Assembly (NCBI GenBank): GCA_029856375.1
Contig: JAHQWX010000167.1
Coordinates: forward strand, 1 to 5,291
Length of the DNA stretch: 5,291 nucleotides
Direction: 5' to 3'
DNA from: Promethearchaeia archaeon
GTDB lineage: Archaea > Asgardarchaeota > Lokiarchaeia > Sigyniarchaeales > SOKP01
This document shows positions 1-5,291 of the stretch, piece by piece. Made by a program: the position numbers and the translations under genes. Position 1 is the stretch's first letter, and every line of letters begins with the position of its first letter. The notes beneath the pieces are model-generated. The model was given only the letters and a program-made list of their open reading frames with translations, searched no databases and had not been told where the DNA came from.

Positions 1-588
1 ATTGGTATTAATTGGATTGTGTTCTTGATAGTTATAGCAATCGTTGCTAGTGTTTCGGTTATCGCAGTATATACGTACGCAACACATGGGACCTACTACG
101 AGCGAATGAGAAGAAAATCGAAAACTACTACAACGAAACTCGTTGTTCAGGAGAGATTAGCCAGCTTCTACTATTGGATGATTGAGAAACTAGAAAACAC
201 GGGAAATAGACTTGGTAAAGCGGGGGCATCGATAAAAGAAAGCTTCGCGAATATTGGGACATGGGGCGAGCGACATTTAGGGGAGAGAACGCGGAAGATT
301 TTAGGTGGTATAGGTAGAGCCATTATAGGAATTCCAATCGCAATTTATCACGGATTTATTGGTTTCTTTAAAGGGCTTGGAAAGCTAATAACTGGAGCGA
401 GATTGTACCATATCATTATTTTTATATTATGCGGACTTATGATGGTCTTACTATCCACGATACAATTTATTATGGAAGGTGAATTTCCACTTAGAGCTGT
501 GTTCTTCGTAGATTTAGGACTAGTAATGTTCATTATTGGACTTGTGGTTATTATTATTAGATCTGTGTACCGATTGGTCTACAAATAA
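1..588 (+). CDS. Small multi-pass membrane protein of unknown function, 5'-partial
   Basis: I do not recognise this protein. The frame is open from nt 1 to the TAA at 586-588. The first usable start is a GTG at nt 19 (189 residues), but the hydrophobic codons continue upstream without a stop, so the true start probably lies before the window. Numbering from the GTG: residues 1-20 form a hydrophobic helix (VFLIVIAIVA and on), followed by a basic stretch at about 29-40 (RMRRKSKTTTTK). Residues 41-100 are polar and charged and probably soluble. Residues 100-123 are glycine-rich and amphipathic (IIGIPIAIYHGFIGFFKGLG) and may lie along the membrane. Two further transmembrane helices sit at about 129-151 and 158-181, ending in a basic tail. 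It converges on the DUF89 gene with only 12 nt between stop codons. No catalytic motif, signal cleavage site or cysteine pair is visible. It is real by length, membrane topology and the terminator that follows; its role is unknown. Confidence 0.72.
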   Translation: MGINWIVFLIVIAIVASVSVIAVYTYATHGTYYERMRRKSKTTTTKLVVQERLASFYYWMIEKLENTGNRLGKAGASIKESFANIGTWGERHLGERTRKILGGIGRAIIGIPIAIYHGFIGFFKGLGKLITGARLYHIIIFILCGLMMVLLSTIQFIMEGEFPLRAVFFVDLGLVMFIIGLVVIIIRSVYRLVYK

Positions 589-590
589 CC

Positions 591-615
591 TTTTTTTTTC
601 TTATTTTCTTTTTTT
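591..615 (+). terminator. Oligo-T terminator after the membrane protein gene
   Basis: Two nt after the plus-strand stop codon there is a run of nine T (591-599) followed by further T-rich sequence to 615. Archaeal RNA polymerase can terminate at oligo-T tracts without a hairpin, and no hairpin is evident here. The distal part overlaps the last codons (KKRK) of the convergent DUF89 gene, so those lysine codons double as part of the T-rich signal on the other strand. Function is inferred from position and composition. Confidence 0.55.
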
Positions 616-1479
616 CATTAGAATTAATCCACCTAACGGTATATCGAAGTATTCTTCGATAACATGACACTTTGCCTTGAGGAAAAAATATACTATTCCA
701 TTTGTCTCAACATTTTCGGCAGATTCGAAGTTGCCTTGACCTTTCATGATTATTAAGTCGCACGAATAGAACAGTTCTTGAAATTCAGGAGTGGTCTCTT
801 CTAAAATTATCCCCGGGTAATCGGTATTTTCGATAACATTACAAATTTTTTCGATTCCTGCGAAGATGGCATCTTCTTTTAACGAATCGTTAATTATTGG
901 ACCAGAGCGAACTGAATATGTGATTTCTTTTTTTGGATTCTGACGCAATATCTCCTCGATTAAGACTTTATCAAAAAATATCTCCCCAGTATTATCCCCA
1001 ATGATCAAAATTTTTTGAGCTCCTTCAAGGTTTTCTTCAAAATGAGTGAAATCGTTAATTTTTAGATCGTCGTCAGAAATATTTTTGATATCATTTTCGA
1101 TATCAATTGGCCTTGGAGCTCCTAAATCTAAAGCATTTCCCATTATCGAAATAATACAAGCTTGCAGCAATGGATTTTTCGATTTTTCAACTAGATTTTT
1201 GAGTTTGGGATATAAATCCTTAGCTTTGTTTTGAATGTATACTTTTTCTTTCTTATAAGGATCAGGAACTCCTAAAATTTCACTCGCAAGGCCATAAACA
1301 ACTTTTCCCAGATTGGGGGATCCAAAATCTGAGAGGGGCAAATTCACTAATCTTTTCATTAACTCTTTTTGATGAGTAATGATTTCTTCGTAAGAGATTT
1401 CAGGTTTAAAACTAGTCAAAACCTTTTTTAATTGATCAAATAGACACCCAATACAGTCTGGATGGACGAATTTCTTCAT
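601..1479 (-). CDS. DUF89 / ARMT1-like metal-dependent phosphatase
   Basis: This is a stand-alone DUF89-family (ARMT1-like, PF01937 type) protein of 292 residues, a normal length for the prokaryotic form. Visible family motifs are an N-terminal C9-x2-C12 pair, GNALDLG at 114-120, GDNTGEIFFD at 161-170, GPIINDSLKEDA at 193-204, and KGQGNFES at 246-253, followed by KAKCHV. By family knowledge D162, N163 and D198 should bind the divalent metal, and K246 should contact phosphate. Characterised members are cobalt-, nickel- or manganese-dependent phosphatases acting on sugar phosphates and related metabolites, and were proposed to do metabolite damage control. The exact substrate cannot be read here. 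It is cytosolic, with no signal or membrane segment. It starts 21 nt after the stop of the AIR synthase-related gene on the same strand, so the two are probably co-transcribed. No Shine-Dalgarno precedes the ATG. A TTTTTTAG stretch at the end of the upstream gene could act as a TATA element for an extra leaderless transcript, but this is weak. Confidence 0.9.
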   Translation of the reverse strand: MKKFVHPDCIGCLFDQLKKVLTSFKPEISYEEIITHQKELMKRLVNLPLSDFGSPNLGKVVYGLASEILGVPDPYKKEKVYIQNKAKDLYPKLKNLVEKSKNPLLQACIISIMGNALDLGAPRPIDIENDIKNISDDDLKINDFTHFEENLEGAQKILIIGDNTGEIFFDKVLIEEILRQNPKKEITYSVRSGPIINDSLKEDAIFAGIEKICNVIENTDYPGIILEETTPEFQELFYSCDLIIMKGQGNFESAENVETNGIVYFFLKAKCHVIEEYFDIPLGGLILMKKRK

Positions 1480-1500
1480 ATTTTATCAAATTAAGAAAAG

Positions 1501-2547
1501 CTAAAAAATTTTTGTGATTTCATCCGTTTCAGAGTAGGGTAAAGTGGTTTTTTTTCCCCCCTCTATAATTTTTAACCCTTCCTCCTTTTTTACAACGATA
1601 CCAATTTTTGACGCGAAAATGCCGTTCTCTCCCAATAATTTTATTAAATTGTGCGCATCGTCCTTATCTAGTGTTATTAGCAAGGAACCCGAGGAAATAG
1701 TTCCCAAAGGATTAAGTCCATATTCTTTACATAGTTTTTTTGATTCTGGAAATATTTTTATCGAATCGTAATCAATGAGAATTCCATTTTGTGAACCATA
1801 CGCAACTTCAAAAAGACCGCAAGCAAGACCTCCTTCAGTCGGATCGTGCATAGAGTGAACTAGAAAATTTTGGTTCGCTATTAACGCTTCTTTTAAAACG
1901 CTGATTCCCGGATCGTAGATAAATTGCTTACACTTATTTAGATAATCGTGATCAAAACCTTTTTTAAGCAGTTCCTTTTCTTTTTCCTGCGCAATAATTG
2001 ATGTTCCCTCAATTACTATACCTTTAGTTAATATAATCGCATCTCCAACTTGTGCTCCTGATGTTCTAACTAATTTACCCTTTTCTACCTCGCCCAAAAG
2101 GCATCCAATCACTAAAGGTTTGGATAATCCGGTACTAACTTCCGTATGGCCTCCAACCACGGTTATACCGAAGTTATTACAAGTGGTGTGTATATCTTTG
2201 AAAATCTCTTCAATTAAATCTTCAGTTGTATTGTTTTCTGGGAGTAAAACCGTTGCTTGAAACCATTTTGGTACTCCCCCACATGTCGCTATATCGTTGA
2301 CATTCACATTTACTGCCCAATACCCGATTTTATTATAAAAGCCTTGTTGGTAATCTAGAAAAGTGATTGGGTCTGACTTGGCAATTAAGTATCTTTCTCC
2401 CATATCAATGACTGCTGCGTCTTCCCCTATCTGAGATCCTAATATTACTCTCTCGTCTCCTTTGCTTGAACAATATTTCTCAAGCAACGAAGCTAAAACC
2501 TTTGATTTGATTTTCCCAGCTGGCAAAAATTTAGGAGAACGTGACAT
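1501..2547 (-). CDS. AIR synthase-related protein (PurM/HypE superfamily)
   Basis: This 348-residue protein has the PurM/HypE/SelD/ThiL ATP-binding fold. Motifs in order: LPAGK at 8-12; GSQIGEDAAVID at 37-48; KSDPITF at 57-63; VNVNDIATCGGVPKWF at 80-95, the NDIA turn typical of the superfamily; VGGHTEV at 131-137; HDPTEGGL at 234-241; and SSGSLL at 285-290. The last two match the DPTRGGL and ASGTLL motifs of HypE. The acidic residues of GED, DP and NDIA would hold Mg-ATP. True HypE ends in a PR-x-C cysteine that carries the carbamoyl/cyano group. This protein ends in SETDEITKIF with no cysteine, so it should not do the HypE reaction, and no other hydrogenase-maturation gene is nearby. It is best called AIR synthase-related, with substrate unknown. 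The DUF89 gene follows after 21 nt. The ATG at 2547 fits the family N-terminus and lies about 25 nt downstream of a TATA-like element, suggesting a leaderless mRNA. Confidence 0.88.
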   Translation of the reverse strand: MSRSPKFLPAGKIKSKVLASLLEKYCSSKGDERVILGSQIGEDAAVIDMGERYLIAKSDPITFLDYQQGFYNKIGYWAVNVNVNDIATCGGVPKWFQATVLLPENNTTEDLIEEIFKDIHTTCNNFGITVVGGHTEVSTGLSKPLVIGCLLGEVEKGKLVRTSGAQVGDAIILTKGIVIEGTSIIAQEKEKELLKKGFDHDYLNKCKQFIYDPGISVLKEALIANQNFLVHSMHDPTEGGLACGLFEVAYGSQNGILIDYDSIKIFPESKKLCKEYGLNPLGTISSGSLLITLDKDDAHNLIKLLGENGIFASKIGIVVKKEEGLKIIEGGKKTTLPYSETDEITKIF

Positions 2548-2568
2548 GAGTTATTTAATTTAAACTAC

Positions 2569-2576
2569 TTTAAAAA
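2569..2576 (-). promoter_or_regulatory. TATA-like element for the AIR synthase-related gene
   Basis: On the minus strand TTTTTAAA lies at -29 to -22 relative to the ATG at 2547. An archaeal TATA box is normally centred about 26 nt upstream of the transcription start, so initiation would fall at or next to the start codon and give a leaderless mRNA. No Shine-Dalgarno is present between the element and the ATG, which agrees with this. The region is very AT-rich, so chance matches are common, and no clear BRE is visible. Confidence 0.4.
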
Positions 2577-2580
2577 TTAA

Positions 2581-2605
2581 AATAAAGAAAAAATTTTTAG
2601 AAAAT
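2581..2605 (-). terminator. Probable T-rich terminator of the two-cysteine-cluster gene
   Basis: Downstream of the stop codon at 2621-2623 the minus strand reads TTTTCTAAAAATTTTTTCTT, including a run of six T (2588-2593). This fits an archaeal oligo-T terminator placed between this gene and the next minus-strand gene, whose TATA-like element follows directly. No stable GC hairpin is seen. If termination is leaky the downstream pair could also be read from the upstream promoter. Confidence 0.42.
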
Positions 2606-2620
2606 AACTAGGGTGTTTCT

Positions 2621-4012
2621 TTATAATTTCTCGAAGCAATGTGGGCATCTTCTGTAATCAGCAGTTAAGTCGCTTAATGGACGATTACAGTGAGGGCACA
2701 TAGGTATGTCTGGCAATGCTACATGTGTAACAAATTTGGAACTGAAAGTACCCGCTTGTGGTTTGACTTTGATCTCGAAAAAATCTGGAGCTGCAGGAGC
2801 TTTTTCTCTCTCCTCTGGTCTCAATTCTAATAAATAATCCATATCCTCCCCAATTCCATCGAGTACATCAATTAACAACGCTGTTGGAGTTATTCTCGGT
2901 GTTAGAAATGTCTGAACAATCAAATCACACCCTTCGGCTGGACCTCTCTTCTTAATCATGATTGGCACTGAAATACTCGGCACTTTTGATTCGTTCGGAC
3001 TTTTTAAAATAATATTCTTTTCAACACTTCTTTTAAGGAATTTATCTCGATTTAAAACAATCATTAAACGGTCCCATGTCATTATGTTATCGCCAAGATC
3101 AATTGAATCTAATCTATCAAGGAGATCGTCGTCCTCAGAAGGAATTTCTCCCGGTAACGATGCGGCTACCACTCCTTTTTTCGTCTTTCCCATAATAAGA
3201 TTTAAATGGTAAGGCACTTCTGTTCTTGATTTAATTCCTAACTTAATTATTGGTTTTCCACTTGAATCAACAGTAGCGTTTAGGACTTTTATTAATACTC
3301 CCCTTAAAAATCCCTCTGTTTCAAGATCATATTTTACCCCTATTACATCATCTCCCTGTTGTACGATTTCGTCGACATAATATATGAATTCTTGATCAGA
3401 GCGGAGCCAATCTTCGACATAATCAATTGGCGATATTTCGGGTATCACAACGACTGGTTTTGCTTCAACCTCAGCGGGTTCTGCGGAAGCTGCCTCAACT
3501 TCGACAGGTTTTGCAGGAACTGCCTCTATCTCGCTTGGTATTTGTACGGGTTCGGCAGCAGGCGGTGTTTCGACTGCGGGCGTCGGTGTTTCAACTACTG
3601 GTGTAGGTTGTGGTTCAATAGCAGCCTTTGTTGGCGGCGCAACCTTGACCTTTGGAGCCGCAGGCACGGGAACAGCTTCTACTCTTAATTTAACTTCTTT
3701 CCTTACCTTTGATTTTACTTGTCTTCCAATTTTTCTCCTCAAAACATCTGGAATTTCTAAGATATTGCTTAATACGGAGAAATAACAGAATGCTAACGCT
3801 AAAAGTTCGTCGGGATTTCTTGATTCTATTATTTCTAAAGCTTTCTCTGCCACATGAGCCGCAAGTTCGTCTAAATCTCCATCTCTGAAATAGACGAAAA
3901 AACTTTTCGCAAATTCTTCGTCTTCTTGAGCTGATCTTTCAGCAATATCTCGGAACTTACACTGATATTCACAATAACGGCATTCGACAAAAGGTATGTT
4001 ATTAGCTTCCAT
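2621..4012 (-). CDS. Unknown protein with N-terminal Cys cluster, PAVE-rich linker and C-terminal zinc ribbon
   Basis: I do not recognise this 463-residue protein as a named family. Parts in order: a cysteine cluster C11-x2-C14-x3-C18 (ECRYCEYQCKF); a charged, probably all-helical region at about 20-110 with an extra Cys76; a low-complexity Pro/Ala/Val/Glu linker at about 111-194 containing short tandem repeats; a central region at about 196-400 with alternating hydrophobic strands (for example GVLIKVLNATV, KPIIKLGIKS, SISVPIMIKK), probably beta-rich; a second short Pro/Ala stretch at about 404-409; and a C-terminal zinc ribbon C439-x2-C442-x13-C456-x2-C459. There is no signal peptide or membrane helix, so it is probably cytosolic. 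The N-terminal cluster may bind zinc or, with Cys76, an iron-sulfur cluster; this is a guess. The layout resembles an adaptor with two ends tethered by a flexible linker rather than an enzyme, but no partner can be named. It is a single-gene unit, divergent from the acylase, with its own T-rich end. The ATG at 4012 puts the first cysteine cluster at the very N-terminus. Confidence 0.85.
   Translation of the reverse strand: MEANNIPFVECRYCEYQCKFRDIAERSAQEDEEFAKSFFVYFRDGDLDELAAHVAEKALEIIESRNPDELLALAFCYFSVLSNILEIPDVLRRKIGRQVKSKVRKEVKLRVEAVPVPAAPKVKVAPPTKAAIEPQPTPVVETPTPAVETPPAAEPVQIPSEIEAVPAKPVEVEAASAEPAEVEAKPVVVIPEISPIDYVEDWLRSDQEFIYYVDEIVQQGDDVIGVKYDLETEGFLRGVLIKVLNATVDSSGKPIIKLGIKSRTEVPYHLNLIMGKTKKGVVAASLPGEIPSEDDDLLDRLDSIDLGDNIMTWDRLMIVLNRDKFLKRSVEKNIILKSPNESKVPSISVPIMIKKRGPAEGCDLIVQTFLTPRITPTALLIDVLDGIGEDMDYLLELRPEEREKAPAAPDFFEIKVKPQAGTFSSKFVTHVALPDIPMCPHCNRPLSDLTADYRRCPHCFEKL
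3461..3520 (-). repeat. Two tandem 30-bp units encoding decapeptide repeats in the linker
   Basis: The adjacent 30-bp units 3461-3490 and 3491-3520 match at about 21 of 30 positions. They encode the decapeptide motif (x)(x)A-K/E-P-V/A-E-V-E-A: VPAKPVEVEA at residues 165-174 and ASAEPAEVEA at 175-184. A third, degenerate copy (PVQIPSEIEA, residues 155-164) lies at 3491+30, that is 3521-3550, and is conserved mainly in its final E-x-E-A. This is in-frame expansion of a disordered linker, not a mobile repeat. Confidence 0.6.
3563..3604 (-). repeat. Two tandem 21-bp units encoding a heptapeptide repeat in the linker
   Basis: Units 3563-3583 and 3584-3604 match at 17 of 21 positions and encode TPAVETP (residues 144-150) and TPVVETP (residues 137-143). 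Most differences are third-base changes, so the peptide is kept better than the DNA. This suggests an older duplication held in frame, or selection on the Pro/Glu composition of the tether. Confidence 0.6.
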
Positions 4013-4032
4013 ATTTCGCGCCTAATTTCGAT

Positions 4033-4047
4033 TAAAAATTTTAAAAA
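4033..4047 (-). promoter_or_regulatory. TATA-like element for the two-cysteine-cluster gene
   Basis: The minus strand reads TTTTTAAAATTTTTA at -35 to -21 from the ATG at 4012. This is the expected distance for a TATA box driving a leaderless or nearly leaderless transcript, and no Shine-Dalgarno lies before the start. A second candidate, TAATATATA at 4068-4060 on the minus strand, would give a leader of roughly 25 nt. The sequence alone does not decide between them. Confidence 0.33.
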
Positions 4048-4059
4048 CTATATTTTGAC

Positions 4060-4089
4060 TATATATTACTTTTCGTTGAATAATATATA
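4060..4089. repeat. AT-only inverted repeat in the divergent intergenic region
   Basis: Nine-base arms TATATATTA (4060-4068) and TAATATATA (4081-4089) are exact reverse complements separated by 12 nt, giving 21 bp between arm centres, or about two helical turns. It lies between the divergent zinc-ribbon and acylase genes. Each arm read outward (minus strand for the left arm, plus strand for the right) looks like a TATA box pointing at one of the two genes. The arms contain only A and T, so chance occurrence in this AT-rich DNA is quite possible. Confidence 0.35.
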
Positions 4090-4124
4090 AAATGTTTTGC
4101 GTCGAGATCTAATTAACATTTCGT

Positions 4125-4137
4125 AATTTAATTAAAA
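4125..4137 (+). promoter_or_regulatory. TATA-like element for the acylase gene
   Basis: AATTTAATTAAAA lies 27-39 nt upstream of the acylase ATG at 4164 and would place the transcript start about 10 nt before it. No Shine-Dalgarno is present in the intervening sequence. The alternative TAATATATAAAA at 4081-4092 would give a leader of roughly 50 nt. Assigned from composition and spacing only. Confidence 0.3.
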
Positions 4138-4163
4138 CAAAACAACATTCAATTCGATTTAAA

Positions 4164-5291
4164 ATGGAAAAAAATGAAAAAAAGGAAATTATCACTGTCG
4201 CAGGAACTATTGCCCTAATAATAATGCTCTCTACTTCAATTTGGATTTTGCCGGTAATAGGAAATCTCATTAATCCTAACGGTAATTTCTGGAATCAGAT
4301 TAATGCCCCTGACGATCATCCTGAATATCAAGAAGTAGTCGTACCTGGATTAAGCGGTGAAAATGTTACAGTACTGAGAGATCGATTTGGAGTTCCTCAC
4401 ATTTACGCGTCAGATTATAAAGATCTATTTTTCGCATATGGCTATGTTCAATCACAAGACCGGTTTTTTGAGATGACATTGTTGAAATTGGTCGGATGGG
4501 GTAGGCTCTCTGAAGTAATTGGTTCTTTAGGAGTAGATATTGATAAATATTTAAGAACTATTGGTTTAGGAAAGTCAGCTCACGAGCTAATTAAAGTTGC
4601 TGAAGAAAACAAGCATATATACCCACGAACATATAAAATGCTCCAATATTTTACAAAAGGAATAAACACTTGGTTAGATAATAATAGACACAATCTACCA
4701 ATAGAATTCAATTTACTTGACTTACCCGTTGAATATTGGTCGTTGAACGATTCTGCAGTGATGGCTAATCTCGCTGGATTGATGCTTTCTTGGACGATGG
4801 ACGACCTAAGCATGGAAGAATTAAGGTTGATAATGGGTCCTTATTTAAAAGAAAATGAGAATATTTATGGCGTTAATGCATTTGACGAATTATATCCCGA
4901 TTGGGACATGAGCTATCCATACGAATTTCCCATATTGCCCGATTCTCATTCTATTTACGCTTCAAGCAAAAATAATAATCCATACACTGGTATTTACACG
5001 AGTGATTTACTTTTAACAATACATTCATTGTTAAATATAAATAAGAGGTTCCAAGATTTTCTGGGGATGGTTGAGAACGATTGCGTTGGCTCTAATAATT
5101 GGGTGATTGATGGAACAATATCTACTACGGGGAAACCAATTTTGTGCGGAGATCCTCATTTAATGTATATGACTCCAGCAATTTGGTACGAAGCCCACCT
5201 TGTCTGTAATATAACTGGTTATGACGAGTATAGCGATCCAAAAACTAAAGAAAGCTATAGATTTCAAAGAAAAATCAATTCTTACGGGGTT
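4164..5291 (+). CDS. Penicillin acylase-family Ntn-hydrolase, membrane-anchored, 3'-partial
   Basis: The first 376 residues of a penicillin acylase (penicillin amidase, PF01804 type) precursor; the frame is still open at the window end, and full members are usually 700-850 residues. A short acidic/basic N-terminus (MEKNEKKE) is followed by one hydrophobic segment at about residues 9-36, which is an uncleaved anchor or signal peptide. No lipobox cysteine or clear Ala-x-Ala site is seen. The alpha-chain signatures are DRFGVPHIYA (73-82) and GYVQSQDRFFEM (93-104), followed by GWGRLSEVIG. The autoprocessing site is G309-S310 in VGSNNWVIDG: cleavage would free Ser310 as the N-terminal nucleophile of the beta chain. 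KPILCGDPHL (324-333) follows as expected. The propeptide length (309 residues) is close to that of classical penicillin G acylase (Ser at about 290). The family hydrolyses amide bonds of penicillins, acyl-homoserine lactones and other N-acyl compounds; the substrate here is unknown. The chain probably faces outside the cell. The ATG at 4174 is out of frame, so 4164 is the start. Confidence 0.92.
   Translation, partial: MEKNEKKEIITVAGTIALIIMLSTSIWILPVIGNLINPNGNFWNQINAPDDHPEYQEVVVPGLSGENVTVLRDRFGVPHIYASDYKDLFFAYGYVQSQDRFFEMTLLKLVGWGRLSEVIGSLGVDIDKYLRTIGLGKSAHELIKVAEENKHIYPRTYKMLQYFTKGINTWLDNNRHNLPIEFNLLDLPVEYWSLNDSAVMANLAGLMLSWTMDDLSMEELRLIMGPYLKENENIYGVNAFDELYPDWDMSYPYEFPILPDSHSIYASSKNNNPYTGIYTSDLLLTIHSLLNINKRFQDFLGMVENDCVGSNNWVIDGTISTTGKPILCGDPHLMYMTPAIWYEAHLVCNITGYDEYSDPKTKESYRFQRKINSYGV

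Noticed and set aside
348..533. Minus-strand open frame of 61 codons
   Set aside because: It is antisense to the membrane helices of the first gene; its composition is explained by that coding sequence.
1046..1234. Plus-strand open frame of 62 codons
   Set aside because: It is antisense to the DUF89 gene, whose family motifs are intact across this span.
1544..1771. Plus-strand open frame of 75 codons
   Set aside because: It is antisense to the C-terminal part of the AIR synthase-related gene; Phe/Ser-rich content is typical of such shadows.
1501..2547. Hydrogenase maturation protein HypE
   Set aside because: The C-terminal PR-x-C cysteine needed for HypE chemistry is absent and no other hyp genes are present in the window.
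2958..3212. Plus-strand open frame of 84 codons
   Set aside because: It is antisense to the central domain of the zinc-ribbon gene and has no independent support.
3461..3604. CRISPR array or mobile repeat
   Set aside because: The units are directly adjacent without spacers, imperfect, in frame with the surrounding protein and better conserved as peptide than as DNA.
3359..3688. Plus-strand open frame of 109 codons, rich in Cys, Trp, Arg and Phe, resembling a small zinc-binding protein
   Set aside because: It lies exactly opposite the Pro/Ala/Val/Glu-rich linker of the minus-strand gene. The antisense of such biased codons yields Cys, Arg, Gly and Trp repeats by itself, and it has no promoter or start context of its own.
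4013..4163. Riboswitch or small RNA in the divergent intergenic region
   Set aside because: The sequence is almost entirely A/T without GC-paired helices. The only symmetry is the AT inverted repeat, which fits promoter elements better than an RNA structure.
4580..4813. Minus-strand open frame of 77 codons
   Set aside because: It is wholly inside the well-supported acylase gene on the other strand, with no recognisable motif or upstream signal.

Overview
The window looks like ordinary, gene-dense chromosome from an AT-rich archaeon. The evidence is the set of families (a stand-alone DUF89/ARMT1-like phosphatase, a HypE/PurM-like AIR synthase-related protein and a protein ending in a zinc ribbon), start codons without Shine-Dalgarno sequences, TTTAAA-type TATA elements about 25-30 nt upstream of starts, and oligo-T tracts after stop codons. 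An Asgard-type lineage is possible from the general character of the proteins, but this is an impression. There is no rRNA, tRNA, CRISPR, insertion sequence or phage gene.

Layout: (1) nt 1-588, plus strand: a small membrane protein of unknown function, probably cut at its 5' end by the window edge, followed by a T-rich terminator. (2) nt 601-2547, minus strand: two genes 21 nt apart, read in the order AIR synthase-related (PurM/HypE superfamily) then DUF89 metal-dependent phosphatase. They are probably one transcript and converge on gene 1. (3) nt 2621-4012, minus strand: a 463-residue protein of unknown function with an N-terminal three-cysteine cluster, a helical region, a repetitive Pro/Ala/Val/Glu linker, a central domain predicted to be beta-rich, and a C-terminal four-cysteine zinc ribbon. 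(4) nt 4013-4163: a 151-nt divergent intergenic region with TATA-like elements and an AT-only inverted repeat. (5) nt 4164 to the window end, plus strand: the first 376 residues of a penicillin acylase-family N-terminal-nucleophile hydrolase with an N-terminal membrane segment and the Gly-Ser autoprocessing site.

Functionally, only the AIR synthase-related/DUF89 pair suggests a joint role: an ATP-dependent enzyme of the PurM fold beside a phosphatase of a family implicated in removing damaged or surplus phospho-metabolites. The acylase probably acts outside the membrane on an amide substrate that cannot be read from sequence. The most unfamiliar item is the two-cysteine-cluster protein at 2621-4012. 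I saw no clear sign of a novel multi-gene system (defence, mobile element or RNA-based).
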